Made by a program: the position numbers and the translations under genes. From an uncultured Bacilli bacterium (GTDB lineage Bacteria; Bacillota_I; Bacilli_A; RF39; UBA660): DNA of 64,000 bases. Position 1 is the first letter of the stretch, and each line of letters opens with the position of its first letter. The stretch is from contig CAKPNA010000003.1 in assembly GCA_934168275.1 (NCBI GenBank), positions 1-64,000 on the forward strand. Reading direction: 5' to 3'. This document shows, in pieces, positions 56,259 to 64,000 of the stretch. A model generated the notes under the pieces. The model was not told where the DNA came from, made no database searches, and worked only from the letters and a program-made list of their open reading frames with translations.

Positions 56259-57008
56259 ATGGAAAGTAGAGAAGAAAGATACAGTAATAACTTATCTAGA
56301 CAATCTAAAAATAAAGATTTATATAATCAAGTATATGGCTTAGAAGATAATTTAGATAATTTACCACTATCTAAAAATGAAATATATATAACTGAAATGC
56401 AAACAGAAATAAATACCCGTGATGAGTATCGTAAATCACGAGGTGATAAAACATTATCTGAAACTACGCCACAAGTGAAAGAAGAAAGTATCCCTATCCA
56501 AGAAGTAGAAAAAAATGTCTATGATATTAATAAAGTATTAGATAAAGTAAAAGCTGATAACGAAAAGAAAAATCAACCAGAACAACCAGCTCCTAAAGAA
56601 GATTATTTAAAGAAACTAAATATTGATAATATTGATGAAGTAAAAGAAATGTATGACGATATTATCTCATCAGTAGATGAAGAAACTGAAAACAAATTAC
56701 AAAAGACTGCTAATTTATCACTAGAGATTTTATCTGACCTAAAAGGTGATAACGAAGAAACGATGATTACTGCTCCAATTATTGAAGATGAATTACCTGA
56801 AATAGAAAAAACTAAAAAAATGAATTTCTATACCGGTAATTGTAAATTTAATAAGAGTGATTTTGAATCAAATGATGAAGAAGAAGATGAAGACTTTGTA
56901 GATACTTCTAGTAAAGGCACAACTTGGAAATTAATCTTATTATTTATATTTGTAATATTAGCCACTGTTGGAGTATTATATTTTTTAAATAAAACAGGAA
57001 AAATTTAA
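56259..57008 (+). CDS. acidic tail-anchored membrane protein, unknown
   Basis: 249 residues from the ATG at 56259, after AGGAAGG. The long N-terminal part is highly charged and likely disordered or coiled (Glu, Asp and Lys-rich). A C-terminal span (about 222-243) leaves only a few residues outside, giving a tail-anchored, cytoplasm-facing protein. It lies just before the prepilin gene; no family recognised. Confidence 0.5.
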   Translation: MESREERYSNNLSRQSKNKDLYNQVYGLEDNLDNLPLSKNEIYITEMQTEINTRDEYRKSRGDKTLSETTPQVKEESIPIQEVEKNVYDINKVLDKVKADNEKKNQPEQPAPKEDYLKKLNIDNIDEVKEMYDDIISSVDEETENKLQKTANLSLEILSDLKGDNEETMITAPIIEDELPEIEKTKKMNFYTGNCKFNKSDFESNDEEEDEDFVDTSSKGTTWKLILLFIFVILATVGVLYFLNKTGKI

Positions 57009-57030
57009 GAAGAATTCATACTTCTTTTTT
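57007..57030 (+). terminator. weak intrinsic terminator
   Basis: AAGAAG pairs with CTTCTT around ATTCATA, followed by Ts. Confidence 0.5.
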
Positions 57031-57056
57031 AATAATATATCGAAAGGATGATATTA

Positions 57057-57518
57057 ATGAACAATAAAGGATTTACTTTAGTAGAACTATTAGCCACAAT
57101 TATTATATTAGGTTTAGTAACCGGTATAAGTATAATGTCCTATACTAGTTATTTAAATAATGCTAAGTCTAAAACTGAAGAAGTATTTAAGAATAATGTT
57201 TCTGATTATATTGACGCTTTTATATCCGCTAATACTAGTAAATTAACTGATGATACTTTAGCCGGTAATAATGTATATACCCAAAAATATGATGATCATT
57301 CAATAACATTTCAAGACATTATAAATGATAATATAATTATTCCTAGTAATTTAAAGAATAGTGCTAATAAAAAGACATGCTCTACAAATACTAATATAAC
57401 AGTATATCGTGATAACCACTATGTATATTGCTATATAGTAGAACTAGATTGCCTAGATAGTAGTGATAATAGATTAACTAATTGTTCAAGCTATATAATG
57501 GATAGAATAGGAGGATAA
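57057..57518 (+). CDS. type IV prepilin-like protein
   Basis: 153 residues from the ATG at 57057, 6 nt after AAAGGATG. It opens with MNNKGFTLVELLATIIILG: a short basic leader, the Gly/Phe cleavage site and Glu at +5, the classic type IV prepilin signature. A small domain with several Cys follows. No pilus ATPase, platform or prepilin peptidase lies next to it. It is distinct from the Flp-like pilin at 22421. Confidence 0.78.
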   Translation: MNNKGFTLVELLATIIILGLVTGISIMSYTSYLNNAKSKTEEVFKNNVSDYIDAFISANTSKLTDDTLAGNNVYTQKYDDHSITFQDIINDNIIIPSNLKNSANKKTCSTNTNITVYRDNHYVYCYIVELDCLDSSDNRLTNCSSYIMDRIGG

Positions 57519-57522
57519 TATA

Positions 57523-58011
57523 TTGAAAAAAGGGAAAAGTATTATCTTAATATTAAGTCTATTAATAATAGATATTTTAAGTAAAGAAATAATTAGTGCT
57601 CTAGTACCATTAAATCATAGTATTAAAATAATACCTAGTTTTTTCTCTATAACTAATGTTCATAATTATGGAATAGCATGGAGTATGTTAAATGGGCATA
57701 GATATCTAATTATTTGTATTACCACTATTATTATTGTAATCCTAGCAAACTATTTACATAAAAATAATAATATGTTAAAATATGAAACTATATCTTATTT
57801 AATGATTATTGCCGGTTCATTAGGTAACCTATATGATAGAATTATTTATGGATATGTAATTGACTTTTTAGACTTTAACATATTTGGATATAATTATCCA
57901 ATATTTAATATTGCCGATAGTTATATAGTTATAGGAATAATAATACTAATAATTGGTATATGGAGGGATAACAATGACAGAAATAAAAGTAGAGGAAGAA
58001 GAACTAACTAG
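57523..58011 (+). CDS. lspA: lipoprotein signal peptidase II
   Basis: 162 residues from a TTG start 8 nt after AGGAGG. Four spans and the two catalytic Asp blocks: GNLYDRIIYG and FNIADSYIVIG. NVHNYGIAWSML is the usual third block. It cuts the signal from prolipoproteins such as the one at 31793. It overlaps rluD by 38 nt. Confidence 0.93.
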   Translation: MKKGKSIILILSLLIIDILSKEIISALVPLNHSIKIIPSFFSITNVHNYGIAWSMLNGHRYLIICITTIIIVILANYLHKNNNMLKYETISYLMIIAGSLGNLYDRIIYGYVIDFLDFNIFGYNYPIFNIADSYIVIGIIILIIGIWRDNNDRNKSRGRRTN

Positions 58012-58876
58012 AATAGATAAATATTTACAAGATAAAACAGACTATACTAGAAGTAAAATTCAAAAATTAATTGATAATAATAATATCTTAGTTAATAATA
58101 AAGAAGTAAAAGCTAGTTATAAAGTTAATCAAGGAGATATCATAACAATTGATGATAATTATCAAGAAGATACTGATATTAAACCACAAGACTTAAATCT
58201 AGATATCTACTATGAAGATGATGATTTATTAGTAGTTAATAAACCAAGTGGTATGGTTGTTCACCCCGCTATTGGTAATTATTCTAATACACTTGTTAAT
58301 GGATTAATGTATCATTGTAATAAATTAAGTACTATAAATGGTGAGGTTAGACCAGGAATTGTTCATCGAATAGATGCTGATACATCAGGCTTACTACTAG
58401 TTGCTAAAAACGATAAAGCTCACTTATCACTAGCAGAGCAAATAAGTAAAAAAACCGTTGTTAGAAAATATATTGCCCTAGTATATGGTGTCATAAAAGA
58501 AGATAGTGCTACTATTGATGCTCCAATAGGACGAGATAAAAATAATCGTAAGAAAATGTGCGTTACTGCTGAAAACTCTAAACCAGCGGTTACTCATATT
58601 AAAGTATTAGAAAGATATAAAAATGCTACATTAATTGAATGTATCCTTGAAACAGGAAGAACACATCAAATAAGAGTTCACATGCAATATATTAATCATC
58701 CTATTGTTAATGATCCCGTATATGGACATCATAAACTAATAGATCCAGACTTTGGACAAATGCTTCATGCTAAAACAATAGGCTTTATCCATCCAACAAC
58801 TAATCAATACATGGAGTTTACATCTCCTGTACCGGAAAAATTTACAGAGATATTAAAAATATTTCAAGAACAATAA
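57974..58876 (+). CDS. rluD: RluD-family 23S rRNA pseudouridine synthase
   Basis: 300 residues from the ATG at 57974, after GGAGGG inside lspA. An S4-like N-domain (DKYLQDKTDYTRSKIQKLI) precedes the synthase core with HRIDADTSGLLLVAK, where the second Asp is catalytic. It turns uridines in 23S rRNA into pseudouridine. lspA-rluD is a common Bacillota pair. Confidence 0.93.
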   Translation: MTEIKVEEEELTRIDKYLQDKTDYTRSKIQKLIDNNNILVNNKEVKASYKVNQGDIITIDDNYQEDTDIKPQDLNLDIYYEDDDLLVVNKPSGMVVHPAIGNYSNTLVNGLMYHCNKLSTINGEVRPGIVHRIDADTSGLLLVAKNDKAHLSLAEQISKKTVVRKYIALVYGVIKEDSATIDAPIGRDKNNRKKMCVTAENSKPAVTHIKVLERYKNATLIECILETGRTHQIRVHMQYINHPIVNDPVYGHHKLIDPDFGQMLHAKTIGFIHPTTNQYMEFTSPVPEKFTEILKIFQEQ

Positions 58877-58938
58877 AAGAACTTTATTTATTTAATATTT
58901 AATAGTATAATATAGTGTGTCGTCAGATGAGGTGAAAT

Positions 58939-60075
58939 ATGGTTCAAGAATTAAAAATAAACAATCGTGATTTACTTGTTATGAATTTAGTTCACTATTT
59001 TATGATTGAAAAAAATTATAGCCCCGTCGTAGTTCATGGGGTTAATGATGAAATATGGTTAGAAAACATGGAAGAAGATTACAAAATAGTTAGAATTGTT
59101 TCTAAATATATTCATAACAAAGAACAATTAGGATTTGATAAATTTAGATCTAAAAGAATAACAAAAGAGTTAAAAAAGAAAACATTAACGTTAAAAATGC
59201 CCGTACTAAGTATATATACTGATGTCGGTGATACCGTTGAATTATGCAATGATGAATCATCAGATAGAGTCTTAGTAGAAAAAGAAAAAGATATTAAAAA
59301 TCCAACATTAGTGGAAGTATTCCCTGATATTGTTGAAAAAACTAAACACGAAGAAAAAGGAATAGAATTATTTTTAAAATTTACTAATGATATAAATAAC
59401 AATAATACTGTAAAAGCAAGTAAACTAGATAAAATATTCTCCATAAAGAAGCCTATTATTACTTATGCTATAATAACTATCTGTGTAATAGTATTTATTC
59501 TTATGGGAGGTGCTACAGATGGTAAAACATTATTAGCATTTGGTGCTAACCTAGGCCTACTAGTTAAACAAGGAGAAATATATCGTTTACTTACTTGTGC
59601 CTTTGTTCATATAGGAATTATTCACCTAGTAGTTAATATGTATTCTCTATATGTTATCGGTTCACAAGTAGAAAACTTTTATGGAAAAATAAAATATCTA
59701 TTAATATATTTAATAAGTGCTATATGTGGAAGTATCTTATCCATAGGATTTACAGATAATGTAATATCTGCCGGTGCTAGTGGAGCAATATTTGGTTTAC
59801 TTGGAGCAATTCTATACTTTGGAGTTAAGTATCGTACATACTTAGGTCAAACTATTAAAAGTCAAGTTATTCCAATAATATTAATTAACCTAGCAATTGG
59901 TTTTACAACTCCGGGAATCGATAATGCCGCTCATATTGGTGGTTTACTTGGTGGAGTATTATCTGCTATGGCCCTAGGCATAAATGAACAACAAGACAAA
60001 TCATCTAAATTAAATGGTATAATTTTACTAGTAATATATATTGCATTTATTGTATATTTTGCATTCTTTAGATAG
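58939..60075 (+). CDS. rhomboid intramembrane serine protease
   Basis: 378 residues. A cytoplasmic N-domain (about 1-165) precedes six or seven spans. The catalytic Ser is in AGASGAIFGLLGA and the His in NAAHIGGLLGG, both intact. The layout resembles Bacillus GluP (YqgP). Rhomboids cut other membrane proteins inside the bilayer; the substrate is unknown. GAGGTG precedes the ATG. Confidence 0.88.
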   Translation: MVQELKINNRDLLVMNLVHYFMIEKNYSPVVVHGVNDEIWLENMEEDYKIVRIVSKYIHNKEQLGFDKFRSKRITKELKKKTLTLKMPVLSIYTDVGDTVELCNDESSDRVLVEKEKDIKNPTLVEVFPDIVEKTKHEEKGIELFLKFTNDINNNNTVKASKLDKIFSIKKPIITYAIITICVIVFILMGGATDGKTLLAFGANLGLLVKQGEIYRLLTCAFVHIGIIHLVVNMYSLYVIGSQVENFYGKIKYLLIYLISAICGSILSIGFTDNVISAGASGAIFGLLGAILYFGVKYRTYLGQTIKSQVIPIILINLAIGFTTPGIDNAAHIGGLLGGVLSAMALGINEQQDKSSKLNGIILLVIYIAFIVYFAFFR

Positions 60076-60090
60076 TATTGATGCAGCCTG

Positions 60091-60118
60091 AAAGCCCCAT
60101 AATATAAGGGCTTTTTTA
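60091..60118 (+). terminator. intrinsic terminator of the rhomboid gene
   Basis: AAAGCCC pairs with GGGCTTT around a 10-nt loop, followed by Ts. Confidence 0.85.
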
Positions 60119-60129
60119 ATTAAAAGCCC

Positions 60130-60158
60130 TTGACATTAAAGTATATATATGATATTAT
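60130..60158 (+). promoter_or_regulatory. tRNA-His promoter
   Basis: TTGACA (60130-60135), 17 nt, TATTAT (60153-60158), 12 nt before the tRNA. Confidence 0.7.
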
Positions 60159-60169
60159 TAAATTGTTCT

Positions 60170-60246
60170 GGCGGATGTGGTGAAGTGGTTAACACGGTGG
60201 ATTGTGGTTCCATTATTCGTGGGTTCGATTCCCACCATCCGTCCCA
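60170..60246 (+). tRNA. tRNA-His (anticodon GTG)
   Basis: 77 nt including the extra 5' G(-1) that faces C73, the mark of tRNA-His, and an encoded CCA end. Acceptor GCGGATG pairs with CATCCGT, giving a G1:U72 wobble. D stem GTG/CAC, anticodon stem GTGGA/TCCAT with loop TTGTGGT, and T stem GTGGG/CCCAC with TTCGATT are all present. Confidence 0.97.
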
Positions 60247-60262
60247 TTAAATTGATCTTGAC

Positions 60263-60302
60263 CGCAATCTTTATAATTAACCTTATATTGATTGCGTTTT
60301 TT
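60263..60302 (+). terminator. intrinsic terminator after tRNA-His
   Basis: CGCAATC pairs with GATTGCG across a 20-nt loop, followed by six Ts. Confidence 0.75.
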
Positions 60303-60331
60303 ACATATTAAAATAGTAAGAGGTGTTCGTA

Positions 60332-61048
60332 ATGACAGAATATTCATTTGGTAAAACATTGGCAAAGTTAAGAAAAGAAAGAAAACTTACTCAACAAGAA
60401 TTAGCAGATTTATTAAATGTTACAAATAAAACAATATCAAAATGGGAAACTAACACAACTGCACCGGACATTGATACATTAAAAAGAATATCGCAAGTAC
60501 TAAATGTTCCAGTAGATGTCTTACTAGGCAATAGCAAATTAACTATAACAGATAAAAGTAGCAAATATAAGCTAACCAAAAAGAAGTTAATACTATTACT
60601 AGCATTATTATTTGCCTCTATATTCTTTATCTACTATCTTATAGCTAACTTTATATTAAATACTAAATCTTATTCACTAATAAGTGGTGATGATAGATTT
60701 ACAATAGAAGGTAATATTACTGTAGATAACAAACAATATTATCTATCTCTAGAAGTAAAAGGATTAAATGATGAACAACTAGGAGATATTATTATTAATA
60801 ATGTTCAATATTCAATCATTATTGATGACAAAATTATTTATAATAATGGTGATATTCCGCTAATTATGACGCTAACAGAAAAAACAAGTTTAAGCAAATA
60901 TATATCAAAAATTTCTATAAACCACAATGATAGAAAAAATGAAAATTTAAAAAGTGTTTTAGATAATGGCTTAATTTTACAAATTAAATATGTTGATGAA
61001 TACAACAAAACTAATGTGATAAATATCCCTGTATTAGTTAAAAATAAT
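60332..61048 (+). CDS. XRE-family HTH regulator fused to a membrane segment
   Basis: About 239 residues from the ATG at 60332, after AGAGGTG; the stop follows at 61049. An HTH domain (about 5-60) has LTQQELADLLNVTNKTISKWE. One span (about 85-107) leads to an external beta-rich domain of about 125 residues. The DNA-binding part is inside and the sensor part outside, so it may act as a one-component membrane sensor. Its target may be the secreted protein gene that follows; that link is inference. Confidence 0.78.
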
Positions 61049-61053
61049 TAATT

Positions 61054-61100
61054 CCCCTGAAAAAGCGACAAGATTCGCCAACTCAGGGGTTTATTTTTTT
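61054..61100 (+). terminator. intrinsic terminator of the HTH gene
   Basis: CCCCTGA pairs with TCAGGGG, with an inner GCGA/TCGC stem, followed by a T-rich run. Confidence 0.85.
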
Positions 61101-61140
61101 ACCTCCAAATGCTAGAATTTTTAGTGAAAGGAGGCAAGAG

Positions 61141-61968
61141 ATGAGTAAATTAAAAAACTACTTGTTAGCAGTTTTGACAATGAGTTTATTATTTACTACT
61201 TCAATTAAAGCAGAGGAAAATATAATAGAAAATTACTTTGGTATTAAAATGACAACAACTGAATATAATAATCTTCTAAATTTAGGATTTTCTGAAGAAG
61301 ATATCTATCTAATGGATGAAGATACTTATATTAATAATAAAGATTTAATTGGACATGTAGTATCAACTAATGTAACGCGTTATAAAACTGTAAGAAGAGG
61401 TTTAGAAACAGTAACTTATGTTGCTACTGAAGAGGAATTCCAAAGTAGAAACGAGGTTATGCCACTAGGTCTTGTTGAAAACTATTGGCGTAGTGTTGTT
61501 ACTAGAATAACACAAATTGATTCAAATTATCGTTATATTGTATCAACAATTTGGAATACTATGCCAACAGAAAGAAATTATGATGTTATTGCTATTGGAA
61601 TTACAAGTGATGTAATACGTTCAACTTATCCTACGTTTACCCGTCATTATTGTGATTACGACGATTGCTATAATTCTAGTATTGCAGCAGTAAAAACAGC
61701 TCGATACGGGGCCGGAGCATCATTCAAGATACCAAGTGGTACATTAACAGGTATGGCTGCATCGCTATATTTTGATGTCACGAAAAATGTATCATGGACA
61801 TTAACAAGTCAAGAATTTTGTGGAGAATATGCTCATGGCGATGGTACATCATTAACTGAATCAAAAGATTATACAATTGCAACAGGCGGAATAGGATTTG
61901 GTGCATCTGCTGTTGACAAATATGTTATAATGGGCTGTTCATATGGCACATGGACAGGTACATGGTAA
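61141..61968 (+). CDS. secreted protein of unknown function
   Basis: 275 residues. A signal peptide (about 1-24, cut near IKAEE) is followed by a domain with few charges at its end, several Cys (HYCDYDDCY, EFCGEYAHG, IMGCSYG) and many Ser, Thr and Gly. No membrane span or wall-sorting signal. GGAGG precedes the ATG. The beta-rich, Trp-ended tail (GTWTGTW) suggests a compact secreted fold. No family recognised. Confidence 0.6.
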   Translation: MSKLKNYLLAVLTMSLLFTTSIKAEENIIENYFGIKMTTTEYNNLLNLGFSEEDIYLMDEDTYINNKDLIGHVVSTNVTRYKTVRRGLETVTYVATEEEFQSRNEVMPLGLVENYWRSVVTRITQIDSNYRYIVSTIWNTMPTERNYDVIAIGITSDVIRSTYPTFTRHYCDYDDCYNSSIAAVKTARYGAGASFKIPSGTLTGMAASLYFDVTKNVSWTLTSQEFCGEYAHGDGTSLTESKDYTIATGGIGFGASAVDKYVIMGCSYGTWTGTW

Positions 61969-62061
61969 AATTTAAAATTAGAAATTAAATTAAAATTTTG
62001 TGCCAAAAAAATAAATTAAAAAAAATAAATTAAATATCTAAGAAAGTAAACGTACAATTTT

Positions 62062-62095
62062 GGAGGGTACTGTTATGTCAGTACCTTCCATATAA
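62062..62095 (+). promoter_or_regulatory. leader hairpin with a six-codon reading frame
   Basis: GGAGGGTACTG and CAGTACCTTCC form an 11-bp stem with a TTATGT loop. The left arm is also a ribosome site for ATG at 62075, which opens MSVPSI and a stop at 62093-62095. The ribosome site of the downstream gene follows at about 62102. It could be an attenuating leader peptide. Confidence 0.35.
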
Positions 62096-62115
62096 TTAAA
62101 AAGGAGTTAAATAAA

Positions 62116-62685
62116 ATGTTTGGATTAGACAAAGAAACACTGTCAATAATTTTAGTAGTAGTAATAGCAGTAGTAACAACAATTATCGTAGTATGTACAC
62201 TTCATCATCTTATGACAAAACCATATGTAGATAAGATGATACTTAGTAAAAGTGATAGACTAGATAGATTTAGATTCGAAAATAATGGATTTGTATATAA
62301 AAATATGGTAGGAGATAAAAAATATGTAGATATTCCCGTAGTACCATATGATTTTAAAAAGAAACCAAAAAATAAAGTAGGATGTGCTATCTCTAATGCA
62401 ATATTATTTTCTGATCATTATATAACAGGAGTAGCCGGTCTAAAAATATTTGCTGATGTTTCATACTATAGTGATGTATATATGTATATTAACGAAATAA
62501 GTGATAAAAAATATGATAAGACATCAATACAACTTAAATTACCATCAGGATTAAATATTCAAGTTTACATAACAAGATTAGACCCACATAAAAAATATTA
62601 TATTAAAGTAGAAGGCCCTGCATTCTTTTTAGGATTAATCGAACCATTTGGCAATTTCTTATCCTTAGATGACCTAGATAATTAG
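62116..62685 (+). CDS. single-span membrane protein, unknown
   Basis: 189 residues. An N-terminal span (about 8-32, very Val-rich) is followed by a soluble beta-rich domain of about 150 residues. AAAAGGAG precedes the ATG. No family recognised. It is preceded by the hairpin leader at 62062. Confidence 0.5.
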   Translation: MFGLDKETLSIILVVVIAVVTTIIVVCTLHHLMTKPYVDKMILSKSDRLDRFRFENNGFVYKNMVGDKKYVDIPVVPYDFKKKPKNKVGCAISNAILFSDHYITGVAGLKIFADVSYYSDVYMYINEISDKKYDKTSIQLKLPSGLNIQVYITRLDPHKKYYIKVEGPAFFLGLIEPFGNFLSLDDLDN

Positions 62686-62713
62686 GCAATAATTTTTTTC
62701 AATGTATTGTTAG

Positions 62714-62769
62714 TAGTATTAGAAATGCTAAATATCAATATTTATTATTTCTGATACTATTAATAGTAT
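62714..62769. repeat. hairpin and palindrome in an intergenic gap
   Basis: TAGTAT.AGAAAT pairs with ATTTCT.ATACTA (62714-62759). Its right arm also belongs to the perfect palindrome ATACTATTAATAGTAT (62754-62769), followed by TTTATTTATT. It may be a terminator for the gene at 62116. Confidence 0.4.
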
Positions 62770-62810
62770 TTTATTTATTAATGCATAATACCTTATAATA
62801 GGGAGGTATT

Positions 62811-63221
62811 ATGTTTTCTTTAATTAAATTATCTTCTTATAAAAACTCATATAAATATTTAAATAAACTATCTGAATACTTATATTCGAGTATAATTTTA
62901 TCGATAGATAATGTAAATATAGCAGAGTATATTAGTAATAGTGATACTATAGTTGTAAATGTAAACTTAGATAATATAAACTATAATCTTAATAAAATAA
63001 AAGAAATAGTACCAAAAGATAAAACATTATATATTATCTTAGAGTATAATGACTTAAATGATGCTAAAGAGTTTATTAATAGTATAAAAGAAGAATATAG
63101 TAATTACCATGGCGCATTAATATTAAAAAATACTATCTTTAATCATAAGAAAAACGAGAAAAAATATAATTTATTCAGATATAAAGTAAAATATAATGTT
63201 GTAATTTTTGATAATCAATAA
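62811..63221 (+). CDS. small protein of unknown function
   Basis: 136 residues, soluble, with alternating helices and strands (TIVVNVNLDNINYNLNKI, KTLYIILEYND). The size and the division-related style recall SepF, but its motifs are not visible, so I make no assignment. AGGGAGG precedes the ATG. Confidence 0.5.
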   Translation: MFSLIKLSSYKNSYKYLNKLSEYLYSSIILSIDNVNIAEYISNSDTIVVNVNLDNINYNLNKIKEIVPKDKTLYIILEYNDLNDAKEFINSIKEEYSNYHGALILKNTIFNHKKNEKKYNLFRYKVKYNVVIFDNQ

Positions 63222-63278
63222 AAATTATAGACTAATATTTAAGTATTTGATAAAATATTTATAGGAAGTAGGGATAGT

Positions 63279-64000
63279 ATGGTAAGTAGTAAAGATAAAA
63301 CAATAGTAGCGCTTATTTATGATTTTGATAAAACTTTATGCGATAAAGATATGCAAGAATATTCTTTTATACCAAGTTTAGGATTATCATCAGAGGAATT
63401 TTGGGAAGAAACTGATAAAGTAACAGAAAAAAATCATATGGATAAAGTGCTATCATACATGTATATGATGATTCATATGTCTAATAAAAAAGAAAAGTCA
63501 ATAAAAAGAGAGGATTTTGTTAAATTAGGTAAAGATATAAACTTATATCCAGGTGTTAAAGATTGGTTTACAAGAATTAACGAATATGGTGAATCTATTG
63601 GTATTACTGTAGAACACTATATAATATCATCAGGACTAAAAGAAATAATTGAAGGAACAGAAATAGCTAAATACTTTAAAGAAATATATGCTTGTGAATT
63701 TTTATATGATCATAATGGTATAGCTGTATGGCCCGCTATGAGTGTTAACTATACTGCTAAAACTCAGTTCCTATCACGTATTAATAAAGGTGTACTAGAT
63801 ATTTCTGATGATACAACATTAAATAGAATGATGTTAGAAGATGACCGTCGAATATCTACTAAAAACATGCTCTATGTTGGTGACGGAATAACTGATATTC
63901 CATCAATGCGTATGGTTAGAGGTAATGGTGGTTATACAATAGCCGTATACCAACAAAACAAAGAAGAAATAGCCAAAAGCCTTCTGGCAGAGGACCGTGC
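63279..64000 (+). CDS. HAD-family phosphatase, cut by the window end
   Basis: At least 240 residues; the right end is missing. Motif I DFDKTL (nucleophile Asp and acid/base Asp) and motif IV VGDGITDIPSM are present, and ISSGLKEII fits motif II. It should hydrolyse a phosphate ester in the cytoplasm. GGAAGTAGGG lies 5 nt before the ATG at 63279. Confidence 0.8.
   Translation, partial: MVSSKDKTIVALIYDFDKTLCDKDMQEYSFIPSLGLSSEEFWEETDKVTEKNHMDKVLSYMYMMIHMSNKKEKSIKREDFVKLGKDINLYPGVKDWFTRINEYGESIGITVEHYIISSGLKEIIEGTEIAKYFKEIYACEFLYDHNGIAVWPAMSVNYTAKTQFLSRINKGVLDISDDTTLNRMMLEDDRRISTKNMLYVGDGITDIPSMRMVRGNGGYTIAVYQQNKEEIAKSLLAEDR

Noticed and set aside
62811..63221. SepF cell-division protein
   Set aside because: Size is close, but the expected SepF sequence blocks are not visible.
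1..64000. CRISPR arrays, insertion sequences or prophage
   Set aside because: No regularly spaced repeats, transposase motifs, terminal inverted repeats or phage structural genes were seen on either strand.
1..64000. Mycoplasma-type code with UGA as Trp
   Set aside because: Genes such as dinB end cleanly at TGA, and conserved Trp positions use TGG.

Overview
The window is AT-rich, gene-dense DNA of a low-GC Bacillota (Bacilli-type) chromosome. The housekeeping genes point there: prfA-prmC, murA, rpmE, rplM-rpsI, dnaD-nth, lspA-rluD, DUF1292. It also carries endosporulation genes: spoIIR, spoIID, a spoIIQ-like M23 gene, an Mbl-type actin, and two mini-proteins behind a near-perfect sigma-K promoter. 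UGA acts as stop and TGG encodes Trp, so the code is the standard bacterial one and not the Mycoplasma code. My best guess is an uncultured gut lineage of the RF39 or Erysipelotrichales kind. That placement is inference from gene style, not a database result.

Layout. 0-9 kb: accessory surface and unknown genes (an InlB/Cys-rich membrane protein, a rhodanese, a NagZ-like GH3 enzyme, a protein with an internal duplication, a Y-family polymerase) plus a decayed paralogue. 9-18 kb: core genes prfA, prmC, spoIIR, mntP, murA, an SGNH hydrolase, rpmE, rpiB, spoIID, spoIIQ-like and mbl. 18.4-39.2 kb: a 20.7-kb locus that combines Tad pilus parts with type IV secretion parts. 39-47 kb: rhodanese, rmuC, PrsA-like foldase, sigma-K mini-genes, HIT protein and a SUF Fe-S operon (sufC, short sufD/B, sufS, sufU). 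47-58.9 kb: rplM-rpsI, phosphoketolase, an Ord-like dehydrogenase, Cys-rich membrane proteins, ypmB-like/dnaD/nth, ferredoxin, an orphan type IV prepilin, lspA and rluD. 58.9-64 kb: rhomboid protease, tRNA-His, an HTH membrane regulator, a secreted protein, unknowns and a HAD hydrolase cut by the window end.

The most notable system is the 18.4-39.2 kb locus. The Tad side supplies two CpaB/SAF proteins, a CpaF ATPase, TadB, TadC, a 51-aa Flp-like mini-pilin, a TadZ-like protein with a broken P-loop and two TadE-like proteins. The T4SS side supplies a VirB2-like pilin, a secreted protein fused to a second VirB2-like domain, VirB6, VirB3/PrgI, a split VirB4, a SpoIID-CHAP wall hydrolase, a lipoprotein and a VirD4/TraG coupling ATPase. 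All of these genes point the same way, and several subunits have their own promoter. No relaxase, integrase or attachment site is visible. It therefore looks like a resident secretion, adhesion or DNA-transfer machine and not a typical conjugative element; that reading is inference.
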